Assembly: GCA_030673825.1 (NCBI GenBank)
Contig: JAUTCS010000117.1
Span: 1 to 35,229, forward strand
Reading direction: 5' to 3'
Origin: Verrucomicrobiota bacterium JB024
GTDB lineage: Bacteria > Verrucomicrobiota > Verrucomicrobiia > Opitutales > Cerasicoccaceae
Length of the DNA: 35,229 nucleotides
Positions within the stretch are counted from its first letter, which is position 1. Each line of letters opens with the position of its first letter. A program made the translations under genes and the position numbers. Shown piece after piece: positions 9,408 through 16,892 of this stretch. The notes under the pieces were generated by a model. It saw nothing but the letters and a program-made list of their open reading frames with translations. It was not told the DNA's origin and ran no database searches.

Positions 9408-10397
9408 ATGAAAAGAAAAAACCGCTACTCTGTCATCCTGGGTAACCTCGGGAACACGTGTGACCGCTTCCTGTCGAGCGGTTACAAGACCATCCCTCCG
9501 AAGCACGAGCTCGTCGCCCAGGCGGCAGCCATTCCCGGCGTGCGGGGCATCGAGCTGGTCGGCACCTGGGACATCACCGAGGCTAACGCGCGGGAAGTCC
9601 GGTCCATGCTGGACGGGCATGGGTTGGCGTGCGTCTCCATTATTCCTGACCTGTTCGGCCAGCCGCACTGGGGTAACGGAAGCCTCAGCGCGAAAGACCC
9701 CGGCACCCGTACCCGGGCTCTGGAGGAAACGCGGATGGCGGCACGTATTGCCTGCGAGGTTGGATGCCCACTGGTGAACCTCTGGCTGGGACAGGATGGA
9801 TACGACTATCCGCTGACAGCGGACCTGCGCGGTCAGCGGGCTTACTTAACGGAAAACATCCGGACGGTGGCCGCGGAGTTTCCGGAGTTGCGTTTCGCGC
9901 TGGAGTATAAGCCCAAGGAGCCGCGTATCTTTTCTTTCCACGCCCGCGCGGCAGACACCCTGCTGATGGCGATGGAGACGCAGTTGGACAACGTCGGCGT
10001 GTGCATCGACGTGGGGCACGCGTTGATGGCGGGGGAGAATGTGGCCGAATCGGTTGTCATACTCCAGCACTACAACGAGCGGCTTTTCCACATGCACTTC
10101 AACGACAACTACCGCTCCTGGGATGACGATATGATCGTGGGCTCCGTGCACATGACCGAGTACTTCGAGCTGTTGTTCTGGCTCGATGAGATGGGCTATG
10201 ACGGCTGGTACTCGATGGATCAGTACCCATACCGGGAAGACGGGGCCGCCGCCGTGGGCGAGAGCGTGGCCTTTCTTCGGGCGGTGGAGGCGCTGCTGAC
10301 CGACGAGCGGTGTGCGCAGATCCGTGAGCTGATCGCCTCGGGAGACGCTACCCGTTCGACGCGCTGGATGCGCGAGCTGCTCCTAGCCCCGCGATAA
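9408..10397 (+). CDS. Xylose isomerase-like TIM-barrel sugar isomerase/epimerase
   Basis: A 329-residue protein of the AP-endonuclease-2/xylose isomerase-like superfamily. The barrel shows the usual metal-site segments: Glu in ALEYKPKEPR, Asp-x-x-His in CIDVGHAL, the His/Asp of LFHMHFNDNY, and a closing Asp in YSMDQYPYRED. Family members interconvert ketoses and aldoses or epimerise keto sugars using divalent metal ions. Start ATG 9408 is three bases after the rhamnosidase stop, so the two are almost certainly co-translated. That coupling makes L-rhamnose isomerisation to L-rhamnulose an attractive role (some L-rhamnose isomerases belong to this fold), but the sequence alone cannot exclude another sugar. 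No kinase or aldolase for the rest of a rhamnose pathway is in the window. Confidence 0.85.
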   Translation: MKRKNRYSVILGNLGNTCDRFLSSGYKTIPPKHELVAQAAAIPGVRGIELVGTWDITEANAREVRSMLDGHGLACVSIIPDLFGQPHWGNGSLSAKDPGTRTRALEETRMAARIACEVGCPLVNLWLGQDGYDYPLTADLRGQRAYLTENIRTVAAEFPELRFALEYKPKEPRIFSFHARAADTLLMAMETQLDNVGVCIDVGHALMAGENVAESVVILQHYNERLFHMHFNDNYRSWDDDMIVGSVHMTEYFELLFWLDEMGYDGWYSMDQYPYREDGAAAVGESVAFLRAVEALLTDERCAQIRELIASGDATRSTRWMRELLLAPR

Positions 10398-10417
10398 ACC
10401 TTGGACGACATCCAGCC

Positions 10418-11125
10418 ATGATGCAGCGGTGGTTCGAGCGGATCGCGCAAAAGGCGGCCGATCCGGCCCAGGCGCCGGTCTTGACGGTCGCCTTCGGCGA
10501 CAGTGTGACCCAGGGGGTGATGGAGCACGGGCGGCTGTGCCGGGCAGGGGTTTACCATACCCGGTTGCAGCGTTCGCTGGAGGAGCGCTATGGGCAGACG
10601 ACCTTCTCCACTATCAACGCCGGTGTCAGCGGAAGCTCGGTCACGCAGGCGCTGGACCGGCTGGAGCGCGATGTGCTCCGGCATGATCCGGATCTGGTGC
10701 TGGTGGCATTCGGGCTGAACGACTGCCTGGACGGTCCCGCAGGTGAAGCGCGCTTCGAGGACAGCCTCCGGTATATCTGCCGCGCAGTGCAGGCGGAGAC
10801 CGAAGCGGACCTCGTCTTATTGACACCGCCGTTGATGGCCCGGCACCGGCATGAGGAACGTATTCACCCCGCGCATCGGGAGGTCGCCGACCGGATCATA
10901 GGCGCTCAGAACGAAGGCTTTCTTGATCGTTATGCGGAGATTGTCCGGTGTGTCGCCGATGAAGAACAGACCGTACTGGCGGATGTTCACGATGCCTGGC
11001 GGAGCATGATTGCGCAGGGGAGGGATACGGACCTGCTGCTGTGTAACGGCCTCAACCACCCCGACGAAGAGGGCCACCGGATCATCAGTGAGGTGATTAT
11101 ATCCTCACTGTCTCTCCAGGGGTAG
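10418..11125 (+). CDS. SGNH/GDSL-family hydrolase
   Basis: A 235-residue esterase-like protein. Block I is FGDSVTQG with nucleophile Ser29; block II Gly is in NAGVSGSS at about residue 72; block III Asn101 is in FGLND; block V is near residues 209-220 (NGLNHPDEEGH) and supplies the catalytic His. The Asp that usually precedes that His in GDSL enzymes is Asn here, or the acid is provided by a nearby residue. No signal peptide, so it is predicted cytoplasmic. It lies 20 bases after the isomerase and closes the plus-strand series. By analogy with rhamnogalacturonan acetylesterases of this superfamily it may remove acetyl groups from rhamnose-containing oligosaccharides; this is inference from context. 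Two consecutive ATGs (10418, 10421) make the start ambiguous by one residue. Confidence 0.85.
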   Translation: MMQRWFERIAQKAADPAQAPVLTVAFGDSVTQGVMEHGRLCRAGVYHTRLQRSLEERYGQTTFSTINAGVSGSSVTQALDRLERDVLRHDPDLVLVAFGLNDCLDGPAGEARFEDSLRYICRAVQAETEADLVLLTPPLMARHRHEERIHPAHREVADRIIGAQNEGFLDRYAEIVRCVADEEQTVLADVHDAWRSMIAQGRDTDLLLCNGLNHPDEEGHRIISEVIISSLSLQG

Positions 11126-11211
11126 ACCGTTTCTGATTGGAACGGGTTGTGCAGCCAGGCAATCATGCCTCCGCTTCCGGGCGATGTATCGCCGGATTCG
11201 TATGATATTCC

Positions 11212-12198
11212 CTATCCCAGTCGGCTGGGATCGACGACGACGTGTCGGATGCGTTGCCGCTTCCAGGTGTAGGTGGCGTGCAGCAGTCCGTCGGAGCTCT
11301 GGATGATGGCCGGGTAACTCAGCTCGCCTTCCTCGTTTCTCTCCAGTTCGAGCACGGTCTTCCAGTTTCTGCCGTCTGTGGAGAGGGCGAGATTGATGGG
11401 GGAGCGTCCGCTCGTGCAGTGGTTGTAGATGATCACATGGCGTCCGTCACGCATCGTGACGGCGTCGGTCCCTGAGTCGGGATTGGGCAGGTCGAGCAGT
11501 TCCATTTCGCTCCAGGTGTGCCCACCATCCTCGGACCAGGTGCTGAAGATGCGCTTGGCCAGTTGCGTGCGACCGACAGCCTGGAGTTTACCTCCCGGGT
11601 GAACGAGCAGGCTGGGCTGAATCGCGCCGAAGGGTTCGCCGGGATTGATAGGCTCCGTGCGGGACCAGGTGCCTCCGAAATCCTCGGTGCGCTCGAAGTG
11701 GACACGCCATCCCGTGGCCATCGTGGTCTCAGTGCTGGAGGGACACAGCAAGGTGCCGTCCGCGAACTGCAGGGGCTTGTTTTTGATAGGGCCGAGAATG
11801 CCTTCGGGCAGGCGCACGGGCTGGCTCCAGCTCGAGCCGTGGTCGCTGGAGGTCATGAGCATGCCCCACCAAGTCTGCGGGGAGACGCCCACCTTGTAAA
11901 AGAGCATCAGCGGCCCGTCCGGTACTTGATGCAGCACCGGGTTCCAGCTCGCAAAGCGTGCGGGTTGACCGTTGCCCTTTGTGTACTGGACTCCGTTGGC
12001 GACCTCAACCGGAGAGCTCCAGCGGTTGCCATCATGACGTGACAGCCAGATTCCCACCTGGGGATGGAACTCCCTGGGGCCACCGAACCAGGCGGCGACC
12101 AGGCCTCCGGGAGTTTCCGCCACGGTGGAGGCATGGCAGGAGGCGAAGGGGCATTGGTCAAAAATGAACTCAGTACGGAGTAATGCGAGGTCTTCCAT
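11212..12198 (-). CDS. BNR-repeat / sialidase-like exo-glycosidase fold protein
   Basis: A 328-residue six-bladed beta-propeller candidate. Asp-box (S-x-D-x-G-x-x-W) motifs are clear: SSDHGSSWSQP, TEDFGGTWSR, SEDGGHTWSE and STDGRNWKT, spaced as in the sialidase fold. The N-terminal segment CHASTVAETPGGLVAAWFGG and the later HPQVGIWLSRHDG are typical of a bacterial group annotated as exo-alpha-sialidase but found in plant-polysaccharide loci. No signal peptide is present. ATG 12198 is preferred over an in-frame TTG at 12228 because candidate promoter elements overlap or closely flank the latter. It converges on the SGNH gene with an 86-base gap. True sialidase activity is doubtful; a role on another acidic or rhamnose-linked sugar is equally compatible. 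Confidence 0.83.
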   Translation of the reverse strand: MEDLALLRTEFIFDQCPFASCHASTVAETPGGLVAAWFGGPREFHPQVGIWLSRHDGNRWSSPVEVANGVQYTKGNGQPARFASWNPVLHQVPDGPLMLFYKVGVSPQTWWGMLMTSSDHGSSWSQPVRLPEGILGPIKNKPLQFADGTLLCPSSTETTMATGWRVHFERTEDFGGTWSRTEPINPGEPFGAIQPSLLVHPGGKLQAVGRTQLAKRIFSTWSEDGGHTWSEMELLDLPNPDSGTDAVTMRDGRHVIIYNHCTSGRSPINLALSTDGRNWKTVLELERNEEGELSYPAIIQSSDGLLHATYTWKRQRIRHVVVDPSRLG

Positions 12199-12230
12199 GA
12201 ATGCGGCAAGGTTAGCAGATATTTCCAATT

Positions 12231-12271
12231 ATTATAAGCTTGAGCATAGCCGAATAGGCTTCTCCGGACAA
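12231..12271 (-). promoter_or_regulatory. Candidate promoter of the BNR/sialidase-like gene
   Basis: Read on the minus strand, TTGTCC (12266-12271) and TATGCT (12243-12248) are separated by 17 bases. A second perfect TATAAT lies at 12231-12236 but lacks a good upstream partner. Either would start transcription 25-40 bases before ATG 12198. Confidence 0.38.
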
Positions 12272-12316
12272 TAGGAATAAAAAAGCAAAAGTGGTATAAA
12301 ATGAACGTCGGATGTT

Positions 12317-12343
12317 GACGCTCGGCGTCTGGGGCGGCGCCCC
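12317..12343. repeat. Two adjacent short palindromes
   Basis: GACGC-TCG-GCGTC (12317-12329) is followed almost at once by GGGGC-GGC-GCCCC (12331-12343). They lie where the 3' half of the truncated gene at 12650 would be expected, inside a G/C-rich stretch without coding signal. They could be REP-like intergenic elements; no T tract supports a terminator. Confidence 0.4.
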
Positions 12344-12452
12344 TCCTGAAGCACTCGGGGGGGCAGTCCCCTGGGCTCCTCGTCGCCGGTGGAGGTGAGT
12401 GTCCGTTGTCTCGGGTAGGCCCGGCGCCTGCGACTGTACCGGGTCCCGGCTG

Positions 12453-12650
12453 TCCGCCTGAGGGTAGCCAGCCGGTTTGTTGGAGTTCGCGGTCCACCGA
12501 GGACTGGAGCAGGCGGTACACCCGCTCAGAATTCTCCGGGACCTGGTTGATGTCGCCCAGCTCCGCTCGGATCGTTACCCCGTACTGGTGCGACGAGTAC
12601 CCCGGCAGCCCGAGCTTCTTGCAATAGTTGGCCTCCAGCACGATTGCCAT
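12453..12650 (-). pseudogene. Truncated conserved small protein (N-terminal domain only)
   Basis: Starts at ATG 12650 behind a near-perfect AAGGAGG ribosome-binding site. The first ~66 residues, beginning MAIVLEANYCKKLGLPGYSS and ending SVDRELQQTGWLP, match from memory a short conserved protein of Verrucomicrobia and Planctomycetes that normally continues through a Gly/Asn linker into a second, helical domain of ~60 residues. Here the frame after the linker becomes Pro/Arg-rich, has no recognisable second domain in any of the three frames, and stays open until 11907, deep inside the BNR gene on the same strand. That overlap is not believable as coding, so the gene appears to have lost its 3' half. 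A functional short version cannot be excluded. Role of the family is unknown to me. Confidence 0.55.
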
Positions 12651-12693
12651 GAGGGCCTCCTTTCTGGTTCATCGACCCGTCCAGATACAACAA

Positions 12694-12710
12694 GACCGCG
12701 GCCTGCGGTC
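12694..12710. repeat. Palindrome in intergenic region
   Basis: GACCGC (12694-12699) and GCGGTC (12705-12710) form a 6-bp stem with a 5-base loop, upstream of the truncated small gene. The rest of 12651-12922 shows no gene; it also has a direct repeat of TATTCTTAC about 20 bases before the TTTAAATGCC stretch near 12880. Confidence 0.35.
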
Positions 12711-12922
12711 GATCCACGCCGGGTCTCAGATAACGGAACTCTCCGCTATCAAAGGTATATAACGCAGAAATGGGGCGAGTTGCCGGTGGAGGGGCAGGGT
12801 GGGGGCAAACGTCGGAGTATATCGCGGCTGCTCTGCGACGTATTCTTACTTTTATTCTTACGGTAACGCTAGGCGCTTACTTTAAATGCCGTAAGTGGCT
12901 GATTTTCAGCCAAAAAAGAAAA

Positions 12923-13000
12923 TGGTCGGGCTGAGAGGATTCGAACCTCCGACCCCTACACCCCCAGTGTAGTGCGCTAACCAGACTGCGCTACAGCCCG
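12923..13000 (-). tRNA. tRNA-Pro (anticodon GGG)
   Basis: On the minus strand the 5' arm CGGGCTG (12994-13000) pairs with CAGCCCG (12927-12933), followed by A and an encoded CCA (12923-12925). The D arm (GCGCAGTCTGGTTAGCGC), anticodon stem CTACA/TGTAG around loop CTGGGGG, and the T arm GGAGG-TTCGAAT-CCTCT are all present. The anticodon is GGG, decoding CCC and CCU proline codons. Confidence 0.96.
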
Positions 13001-13239
13001 CGACCAAGAGGGCGAGGATTGCAAAGATTACCCGTCTGTCAAAGAGAAAAGCCACCCCGGATGCAGTTTTTACGGACGGTGACGAATGTGACTATCTGGC
13101 GGGAATTGTAACGGGGAATACCCCCTATGTCACCGTCAATTCACAGACCACAAGGGATATTGGTGTTGCATTTCGGTCGCATTAACGGCAGTCTGCTGCC
13201 TCAAAAACAATCTCTCCAACACGCCATCCAAGCTTTTTT

Positions 13240-14346
13240 ATGAAAACCACCACCACGCTGCTTGCCGCTTGCTCTCTCCTATCGGCGGCTTCTCTCACCT
13301 CCTGGGCCGACACCGCCTACACGGACCCCGTCATGGCCTCCAGCACGACGATTGCTGGGAATGGCGGCTCAGGGATTAGTTTCTCTGTTATTGGATTTCC
13401 GGCACTTAGCTCGATTGAAGCCACAGGGGTTATTGATAGCATTGAGGGCGTAGATGGTGATGGATACACCACTCTTGTCGTAACTGATGTGCCCTCCACA
13501 TGGTCAACGAACAATTTTGATGCTCAGGGCGGAGTTGTTGAGTTCAACTTCCGCAACGTTCCTCTGTATTACGTCGAGATCACCTCGGGTGATAAAGAAG
13601 GGCAGCTTTTTGAAGTTTTAGCGACAGGCTCTGGCGCTAGTGCATCGATGACTGTTGGTGCTGATCTGAGTGGACTTGATTCGGCATTCTCCGGTGCGAC
13701 ATTTGCAATTCGTCGGAAACACACCATCGGAAGTGTTTTTGGCGAAAACAATGAAGCAGGATTTCGCCCTGGCCAAAATGATACGGAAGCCGACTTGATT
13801 TATAATCTCTATGGCGGTGTTTTTGAAACTATTTACTACCAAGATGATCAGATCGGCATCTTTGGTGATGGCTGGCGAGTTACTGGCGATTTCTTTACTG
13901 ATGCATCCGATGTATGTATTGACCCGGATTTTGGGGTTTTTGTCGCTAAACGAGATAACAATGCGATTAACGTAGTTTCCGTTGGTGATGTGAAGCTCGG
14001 CACGGCACGTACTGCTATTGTGCAAGGATTTAATCCGGTCATATCGAAATTCCCTGTCTCGATGACCTTAGGGACTTGTGGACTTTATGATTCTGAAAAT
14101 CCTGTGCTGACCGGTGGGCAGAATGATACAGAGGCTGATTTAGTTTACGTTTTGGTTAATGGTCAGTTTATTGCTTACTACTACCAAGTGGATCAAATCG
14201 GTATTTTTGGTAGTGGCTGGCGGAAGCTGGGAGACTTTTTTGCTGACCAAAGTAGCGTCGAGATTCCCTCTGGTGCACCTGTGATCGTTTTCCGTCGTTC
14301 TGCCACCCCTGTTGAGTGGGTGAAGATGCAACCATATGTTTTGTGA
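13240..14346 (+). CDS. TIGR02597-type secreted protein
   Basis: A 368-residue exported protein with a signal peptide (MKTTTTLLAACSLLSAASLTSWA, cleavage about residue 23). It matches the layout I know for the TIGR02597 family of Verrucomicrobia: an opening 'TDPV' region, a YYVEITSGDKEGQLFEV strand, 'FAIRRKHTIGSVFGENN', then two related modules. Module one is GQNDTEADLIYNLYGG...IGIFGDGWR (about residues 178-210); module two is GQNDTEADLVYVLVNG...IGIFGSGWRKLGDFF (about 296-330), an evident internal duplication. Each ends with an 'I/V-xx-G-x-x-V/I-F-x-x-R/K' strand. Function is unknown. The gene is noticeably AT-richer than the secretion operon beyond it. The PEP-CTERM gene starts 34 bases downstream and a shared terminator follows, so they form a two-gene unit. 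Confidence 0.85.
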   Translation: MKTTTTLLAACSLLSAASLTSWADTAYTDPVMASSTTIAGNGGSGISFSVIGFPALSSIEATGVIDSIEGVDGDGYTTLVVTDVPSTWSTNNFDAQGGVVEFNFRNVPLYYVEITSGDKEGQLFEVLATGSGASASMTVGADLSGLDSAFSGATFAIRRKHTIGSVFGENNEAGFRPGQNDTEADLIYNLYGGVFETIYYQDDQIGIFGDGWRVTGDFFTDASDVCIDPDFGVFVAKRDNNAINVVSVGDVKLGTARTAIVQGFNPVISKFPVSMTLGTCGLYDSENPVLTGGQNDTEADLVYVLVNGQFIAYYYQVDQIGIFGSGWRKLGDFFADQSSVEIPSGAPVIVFRRSATPVEWVKMQPYVL

Positions 14347-14380
14347 AGATACTCTTTGTCTCTGCTAACTTTAACGACTT

Positions 14381-15061
14381 ATGCGTGTGAAAAATATAGC
14401 TAAACTTGCTTCTTTTTTAGTAGTACTAATCTCTTTTAGCGCCATCAGTGCTAAAGGTCAGGATTTCACCAATATTCAATGGGGCGATGTTGCTGGTAGT
14501 GATTTTTTCCTGCTGGGTGACTCATCTGGAAGCACCTTTAACCCGACAACTAACCAGGCAATTGTCGTGCTTGGGTACTTTAATAGTGCGTTTAATGTGT
14601 CAGAGAATGCGACAGATCTGCAGGCACTCTTCGATAACTTTACACTGCTAGCCCAAGCTGAAATTGGAACCGGTTACAGCGGATTTGTTTCAACATCCAC
14701 ATCGATCAGCACAGATGGGAATCCGGCTGTCGGCCAAACCCCTTACTATTGGGTGTTGGAAGGTGTTACTACTTATGATTTGAGCAGTGTTCTTGGCGTT
14801 TCCGAGTATGCTATTCTTAGTGATAGCAATTGGGGTGTTATTCCCACGGGAGCTGCTCCCCCAGCCGGACAAACATACGATATTCGCGTTGTTAACCCGG
14901 ACACGGTGATTTACGGCTCCGTTGAGAATGGTGCTGGTTTCGGTTCCGGCAATCTTTACAAAACCGCAGAGGCTGTTCCCGAGCCTGCTTTCTATACGGC
15001 GGGGCTGGGTGTGATTGCCCTGCTGGTGGTGCAGTTGCATCGTCGCCGGAAGGTTGCCTAA
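14381..15061 (+). CDS. PEP-CTERM sorting domain protein
   Basis: A 226-residue exported protein. The N-terminus is a signal peptide (MRVKNIAKLASFLVVLISF, cleavage near SAKGQ). The middle part (starting DFTNIQWGDVAGSDFFLLGD) is a small Asn/Ser/Thr-rich domain with an aromatic 'YYWVLEGVTTYDLS' strand seen in short Verrucomicrobia paralogues. The C-terminus is a PEP-CTERM tail: VPEPAFYTAGLGVIALLVV then LHRRRKVA. It lies directly after the TIGR02597-type gene, shares its lower GC content, and is followed by a strong terminator, implying joint expression. Likely surface-sorted; partner or ligand unknown. Confidence 0.85.
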   Translation: MRVKNIAKLASFLVVLISFSAISAKGQDFTNIQWGDVAGSDFFLLGDSSGSTFNPTTNQAIVVLGYFNSAFNVSENATDLQALFDNFTLLAQAEIGTGYSGFVSTSTSISTDGNPAVGQTPYYWVLEGVTTYDLSSVLGVSEYAILSDSNWGVIPTGAAPPAGQTYDIRVVNPDTVIYGSVENGAGFGSGNLYKTAEAVPEPAFYTAGLGVIALLVVQLHRRRKVA

Positions 15062-15152
15062 GCGGATCGCATTGGAGTAGAAAGGATGACGGTTTCGTTG
15101 TCCGAAAAGCCCCGGTTGGCGGCACTTTGAAACAGCCACGTTACATTTTCCG

Positions 15153-15182
15153 TCCCCGCCTTGATCGGCGGGGATTTTTTTT
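15153..15182 (+). terminator. Rho-independent terminator after the TIGR02597/PEP-CTERM pair
   Basis: TCCCCGCC and GGCGGGGA form an 8-bp GC-rich stem (15153-15160 / 15167-15174) with a 6-base loop, followed by a run of eight T (15175-15182). It separates the secreted-protein pair from the secretion operon that begins at 15339. Confidence 0.93.
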
Positions 15183-15338
15183 GCCCAGGTGCAACTTTTC
15201 CGGGTAGGGAGTGTTTTAGCCACCAGCCCAGTAATCCGATGTCCGACAGCCAGATAGAACTTGGATTTATCCGCCGAAGCGGTAGAGAATACCCGTGCCG
15301 TCAACCCGGCTGAAAAACCCGACATCCGTTTAATTCCC

Positions 15339-15794
15339 ATGACCAACAATCGACTCCCTTTGCCCGCGGTCGCCGCCGTCTCACGCACGGTTCGCCGCGG
15401 CTTCACCCTGATCGAAATCCTGATCGTGATCGCCCTGATCGCGATGCTCGCCGGGGCGAGCATTGTCGCGCTGGACAAGCTTTTCGGCGGCGGACAGGAG
15501 AGCATCGCCCAGACCTTTGTCGATACGACCGGCCCGACCGCGCTGATGGCGTACCGCCTGAACATGGGCTCGTACCCGACGACGGACCAGGGGCTGGCCG
15601 CGCTGCTGACTGCCCCCGGTAACGCCGGGAGCCGCTGGAAGGGCCCGTACCTGAAAAAGGCTCCGCTCGATCCGTGGGGTAACCCTTACCAGTACCGCCA
15701 GCCCGGCACGCACAACGAGGACAGCTACGACCTGTGGTCCTTCGGCCCGGATGGCAAGGAGGGTGCCGACGATATCGGCAACTGGGACAAGTAA
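15339..15794 (+). CDS. gspG: Type II secretion major pseudopilin GspG
   Basis: A 151-residue prepilin. Leader ends ..RTVRRG21 with cleavage before Phe22; mature N-terminus FTLIEILIVIALIAMLAG has the conserved Glu at position 5. The GspG-specific region follows: YRLNMGSYPTTDQGLAALL, then KGPYLKKAPLDPWGNPYQY, and a C-terminal 'YDLWSFGPDGKEGADDIGNW' with the acidic calcium-site residues. GspG forms the shaft of the pseudopilus that works in the periplasm. ATG 15339 is the start that gives a normal-length leader; upstream codons of the frame show no conservation. First gene of the operon, beginning 157 bases after the terminator; no convincing promoter was found in that gap. Confidence 0.95.
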   Translation: MTNNRLPLPAVAAVSRTVRRGFTLIEILIVIALIAMLAGASIVALDKLFGGGQESIAQTFVDTTGPTALMAYRLNMGSYPTTDQGLAALLTAPGNAGSRWKGPYLKKAPLDPWGNPYQYRQPGTHNEDSYDLWSFGPDGKEGADDIGNWDK

Positions 15795-15879
15795 CGCCGC
15801 CGGCGGTCTGGCTGTGGGGAGGTCTCCCCGGATGGCCGGTTACGCCTGCGACCCATCACGAACTTTCTAAACCCTTGCT

Positions 15880-16434
15880 TTGCCCGCGCCTCATGCCCAG
15901 TCACCCTCTCGCCGTCCGGGTTTCACGCTCGTCGAGATTGTCATCGTCATCGGGCTGCTCAGCCTGGTGACGGGGCTGGTTGTGGCCAATGTGGAGACCC
16001 TCCTGCCCGCGTTCCAGAGTACGCCGCTGGAGGTGAAGTTCCGCCAGGCCGCGCGGGAAGCCCGCATCGCGGCGGCCACTTCGAACCGCCCCACGTACCT
16101 GCGCTTCGACGCGGCCGCGGAGGAGTTTCGGGTCATTGAAAAGAGCGCGACTTCTGAGTCCGAGGGTGGGGAACCGGCCGCGGACCTGGCCGCCTCCCCG
16201 TACTTCACTCCGGAAGTGACGGTGGACTTTTTCCCCATTGCGGCCGAGCAGCAGGGCACCACCGGCAGCTTGGGTTACGGGGCGGACGAGCCGGTTCCCG
16301 AGCTGACTTTCCACCCCTCGGGGGCGTCCACGCCCGCGCGGATCGTTATCCGCTGGCGCACGGGTGAGGAGTCCGTCCTTACGCTCGATCCCTTTTCCAG
16401 CGGACCGCTGGCCAGCAAGGAGCTTTTCCAGTGA
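15880..16434 (+). CDS. gspH: Type II secretion minor pseudopilin GspH
   Basis: A 184-residue minor pseudopilin. The leader ends at RRPG14 and the mature protein begins FTLVEIVIVIGLLSLV, Glu at position 5. The globular part is the GspH-type beta-rich domain with 'FRQAAREARIAAATSNRPTY' following the helix. The only plausible start in frame is TTG 15880: an in-frame TAA lies at 15868-15870 and the ATG at 15893 is out of frame. There is an 85-base gap after gspG and the stop overlaps the GTG of the next gene by four bases. GspH is thought to cap the pseudopilus with GspI, J and K. Confidence 0.9.
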   Translation: MPAPHAQSPSRRPGFTLVEIVIVIGLLSLVTGLVVANVETLLPAFQSTPLEVKFRQAAREARIAAATSNRPTYLRFDAAAEEFRVIEKSATSESEGGEPAADLAASPYFTPEVTVDFFPIAAEQQGTTGSLGYGADEPVPELTFHPSGASTPARIVIRWRTGEESVLTLDPFSSGPLASKELFQ

Positions 16435-16892
16435 AACGGCATCGCTCCGGCATGAGCCTGATCGAGGTCATCATCGCGCTGGCCATCTTTTCCGGCGTGG
16501 TGGCGATGCTCAGCCAGGCTGTCGTCGTGGCGATCCACGCCATGGACACGCTTGGCGAGGATAACCGCCGCGAGCAGGAGTTTCGCTTCGCCGTGAGGCA
16601 GATTCTCCAGGTGGCCGAGCGCGATGTGATCGAGGACGGTGGCGACATCAAGACGCTCGACTCGGGCAATATCCACTGGGAGGCCGAGGTGGAGGAGACG
16701 GACATCCTCGACCTGTTTTCGCTCCACGTCACGCTGGAGTGGGAAGAGGTGCAGACCGACACCTACGGGGAATCTTTCACACGGGAGCAGACCTTTTACG
16801 TGCTGCGCCCGGACTGGTCCTACGCCGACGAGCGCTCCACGCTGCTCGAGGACAAGACCCGGGACCTGGAGAGTTCACGCCGCGGCTTATGA
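16431..16892 (+). CDS. gspI: Type II secretion minor pseudopilin GspI
   Basis: A 153-residue minor pseudopilin with a very short leader (MKRHRSG7) and mature N-terminus MSLIEVIIALAIFSGVVAML, Glu at position 5; the 'MSLIEVI-ALAIF' pattern is characteristic of GspI. GTG 16431 is used, overlapping the gspH stop (GTGA). In the well-studied system GspI forms the tip complex with GspJ and GspK. The C-terminal half is acidic and charged and less conserved. The stop overlaps the start of gspJ by four bases, indicating translational coupling. Confidence 0.9.
   Translation: MKRHRSGMSLIEVIIALAIFSGVVAMLSQAVVVAIHAMDTLGEDNRREQEFRFAVRQILQVAERDVIEDGGDIKTLDSGNIHWEAEVEETDILDLFSLHVTLEWEEVQTDTYGESFTREQTFYVLRPDWSYADERSTLLEDKTRDLESSRRGL

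Noticed and set aside
11907-12452. In-frame continuation of the small conserved gene into the BNR gene
   Set aside because: It overlaps a well-supported gene on the same strand by about 290 bases and shows no family sequence.
12880-12922. GGCTGA-TTT-TCAGCC hairpin near tRNA-Pro as a terminator
   Set aside because: For the minus-strand tRNA the T run comes before the stem, not after it; for the plus strand the stem is followed by A.
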